A stretch of 8,422 nt of DNA. Source: Bacteroidales bacterium. Its GTDB lineage: Bacteria > Bacteroidota > Bacteroidia > Bacteroidales > VadinHA17. The DNA lies in the NCBI GenBank assembly GCA_015486475.1, contig WFRO01000099.1:1-8422 (forward strand), read 5' to 3'. Position 1 is the first letter of the stretch. Each line of letters opens with the position of its first letter. The translations under genes were made by a program, and so were the position numbers. The notes below the pieces were generated by a model. The model ran no database searches. It saw only the letters and a program-made list of their open reading frames with translations, and was not told the DNA's origin. Below, in pieces: positions 7,197 to 8,422 of this stretch.

Positions 7197-7280
7197 AATC
7201 ATCCCCCGAAGGGTTTTCATTACTCTGCTTACGGAGAGAAGCATAGAAAGATTCAGGCAGGGGAAATAATATGTTTTTCT

Positions 7281-7310
7281 TTTATATATTGATAAATAAT
7301 CTTATTTTTG
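7281..7310 (+). promoter_or_regulatory. Probable rpsA promoter
   Basis: TATTTTTG at 7303-7310 is an exact TAnnTTTG -7 box. TTTA at 7281-7284 is a 3-of-4 match to the -33 TTTG, at the same 18-base spacing as in the divergent promoter. The region is very AT-rich. The inferred rpsA leader is about 50 nt and would include the short upstream reading frame at 7333-7374. Confidence 0.6.
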
Positions 7311-7332
7311 CACCTCGATTTTCAAATAAATA

Positions 7333-7374
7333 ATGTCTAACTTATTAATTATTAGAGGATTTTGTAATGAGTGA
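7333..7374 (+). CDS. Possible 13-residue upstream open reading frame overlapping the rpsA start
   Basis: ATG at 7333 opens a 13-codon frame (MSNLLIIRGFCNE) that stops with TGA at 7372-7374, in a different frame from rpsA. Its stop lies 3 bases past the rpsA ATG (7367-7369), an arrangement that would permit termination-reinitiation. Its upstream bases (TTCAAATAAATA) are A-rich, as is favoured for Bacteroidota initiation. With so few codons, chance is a real alternative. Nothing in the peptide suggests a function of its own, such as a run of one amino acid. Confidence 0.3.
   Translation: MSNLLIIRGFCNE
7354..7359 (+). promoter_or_regulatory. Shine-Dalgarno-like AGAGGA before rpsA
   Basis: AGAGGA lies 7 bases before the rpsA ATG, a normal spacing and a partial match to the anti-Shine-Dalgarno complement. 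It stands out because other starts in this window lack a comparably placed purine box. It also supports 7367 as the rpsA start. Confidence 0.45.
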
Positions 7375-8422
7375 AAAAGAAAAACAAGAACAGCAAACCC
7401 CGGAGAAGCCTGAGAACCAGGCAGAGAACGTGAAAGCCGGTGAAGAGACCGCTGCTGAAGCAACAGAGAACACTGTTGAGGAAAAAGCGGAAGAAAAAAG
7501 GGAAGACACCGCTCAGGTGGAAGCAACTGCCACAGAGGCAGAAGAAAAGAAAGAAGCCGGTGAACCGGCTGAAAAAGAAGAAACAGCAAAGGAAGCCGCT
7601 GCAGAGGTGACAGCAGAAAAGGAAAAAAAGGAAGAAGTTGTTGCTGAAGAAGTTCCTGAGGCTGAAAAAGAAGCTCCCGAAGAAAAGGAAGAAGCTCCCG
7701 TAGCTGAAGAGACTCCGGAGCCTGTTGCCGAAGAAGCCGGGGAGGCTGCAAACACACCCGATCCCGATTTCGACTGGGAAGTGTTTGAGAAAGGCATGGA
7801 CGAGTACACCGACGACAAACGGAGCGAATACGAAAAAATGTATGACGCGACCCTGAGCACCGTGGCTGCCAACGAGGTGGTGGACGGTACTGTGATCTCG
7901 ATGAACAAACGGGAAGTGGTCGTCAACATAGGCTATAAGTCTGAAGGCGTTATCAGCCTGAACGAGTTCCGCTACAATCCCGACCTGAAAGTGGGGGACA
8001 AGGTGGAAGTATATGTGGAGAGCCAGGAAGATGCCAAAGGGCAGCTGATCCTGTCCCACAAGAAAGCACGGGCCCTCCGTTCATGGGAGCGCGTCAACGA
8101 AGCTTATGGCAAGGATGAGGTGATCAAAGGATACATCAAATGTCGCACCAAAGGCGGTATGATCGTGGATGTCTTTGGTATCGAAGCTTTCCTCCCCGGA
8201 TCGCAGATCGATGTGAAGCCCATCCGGGATTACGATATGTATGTGGGCAAGACCATGGAGTTCAAGGTGGTGAAGATCAACCAGGAGTTCAAGAATGTCG
8301 TGGTATCTCACAAAGCCCTCATCGAAGCCGAACTGGAACAGCAGAAAAAAGAGATCATCGCCAAGCTCGAAAAAGGACAGGTCCTCGAAGGTACCGTCAA
8401 GAACATCACCTCCTACGGGGCG
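7367..8422 (+). CDS. rpsA: 30S ribosomal protein S1, N-terminal part with long acidic extension (3' end outside window)
   Basis: An uninterrupted frame of 352 codons running off the right edge. Residues 1 to about 130 are low-complexity, rich in Glu (45 of 130), Ala and Lys, and largely disordered-looking. They include a seven-codon repeat encoding EAPEEKE / EAPVAEE (GAAGCTCCCG at 7670 and 7691). FDWEVFEKG (135-143) is where the conserved Bacteroidota-type S1 sequence begins. S1/OB-fold domain 1 spans about 170-235 (VDGTVISMNKREVVVNIGYK). Domain 2 spans about 250-317, with CRTKGGMIVDVFGIEAFLPGS (259-279) being diagnostic of S1. Domain 3 starts at about 338 (VLEGTVKNITSYGA) and is cut. S1 binds mRNA on the 30S subunit and helps load leaders with weak Shine-Dalgarno sequences. 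The first two domains normally anchor it to the ribosome. It is transcribed away from the ugd operon. Confidence 0.95.
   Translation, partial: MSEKEKQEQQTPEKPENQAENVKAGEETAAEATENTVEEKAEEKREDTAQVEATATEAEEKKEAGEPAEKEETAKEAAAEVTAEKEKKEEVVAEEVPEAEKEAPEEKEEAPVAEETPEPVAEEAGEAANTPDPDFDWEVFEKGMDEYTDDKRSEYEKMYDATLSTVAANEVVDGTVISMNKREVVVNIGYKSEGVISLNEFRYNPDLKVGDKVEVYVESQEDAKGQLILSHKKARALRSWERVNEAYGKDEVIKGYIKCRTKGGMIVDVFGIEAFLPGSQIDVKPIRDYDMYVGKTMEFKVVKINQEFKNVVVSHKALIEAELEQQKKEIIAKLEKGQVLEGTVKNITSYGA

Larger units (their letters stand above)
7135..7366. other. Divergent intergenic region between ugd and rpsA
   Basis: 232 bp that are clearly more AT-rich than the flanking genes. It holds a promoter for the leftward sugar operon near the ugd side and a promoter for rpsA near the other end. 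Between them lie a weak GC hairpin (CCC-GAA-GGG at 7205-7213) and a 5-bp inverted repeat, TGCTT/AAGCA (7226-7230, 7239-7243). I see no operator with convincing dyad symmetry at either promoter. Confidence 0.7.

Noticed and set aside
7302..8059. - strand frames opposite rpsA, rich in Leu, Phe and Ser
   Set aside because: They are antisense readings of GAA/GAG/AAG-rich codons in the acidic S1 extension. The apparent hydrophobic runs are an artefact and not membrane segments.

Overview
The window looks like a chromosomal segment of a Bacteroidota bacterium, most likely of the order Bacteroidales, with moderate-to-high GC. Three things point there. The divergent promoter region carries -7 boxes of the TAnnTTTG type, one paired with an upstream TTTG. 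Most starts lack a well-placed Shine-Dalgarno sequence. The gene set (GH27 alpha-galactosidase, DUF438/hemerythrin/PAS protein, ribosomal protein S1 with an acidic leader) also fits. No species can be named from the sequence alone. There are no tRNA or rRNA genes, IS elements, CRISPR arrays or phage genes.

Left part (1-3411, all + strand): the C-terminal part of a GH27 alpha-galactosidase runs in from the left edge. After 62 bp comes a 403-residue DUF438-hemerythrin-PAS protein. A 320-bp non-coding stretch (2168-2487) then holds short tandem repeats and five perfect triloop hairpins. A 307-residue eIF-2B/MtnA-like protein follows.

Middle (3417-7134, all - strand): a tight four-gene nucleotide-sugar operon, transcribed ugd, uxs, rfbA, rfbC. 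Gaps are 3 bp, a 4-bp ATGA overlap, and 2 bp. Ugd oxidises UDP-glucose to UDP-glucuronate and Uxs decarboxylates that to UDP-xylose. RfbA makes dTDP-glucose, and RfbC performs the 3,5-epimerisation step of dTDP-L-rhamnose synthesis. RfbB and RfbD, which flank RfbC in the pathway, are absent from the window. The operon meets the eIF-2B-like gene tail to tail with only 5 bp between stop codons.

Right part (7135-8422): a 232-bp divergent intergenic region carries a good promoter for the sugar operon and a second one for rpsA on the + strand. rpsA is cut by the right edge. It encodes S1 with an unusually long glutamate-rich N-terminal extension of about 130 residues, and a 13-codon upstream reading frame overlaps its start codon.

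I found no clear new multi-gene system. The points most worth a second look are the hairpin and tandem-repeat cluster at 2154-2465, the apparently degraded hemerythrin metal site, the missing catalytic cysteine in the eIF-2B-like protein, and the rpsA leader with its upstream frame and long acidic extension.
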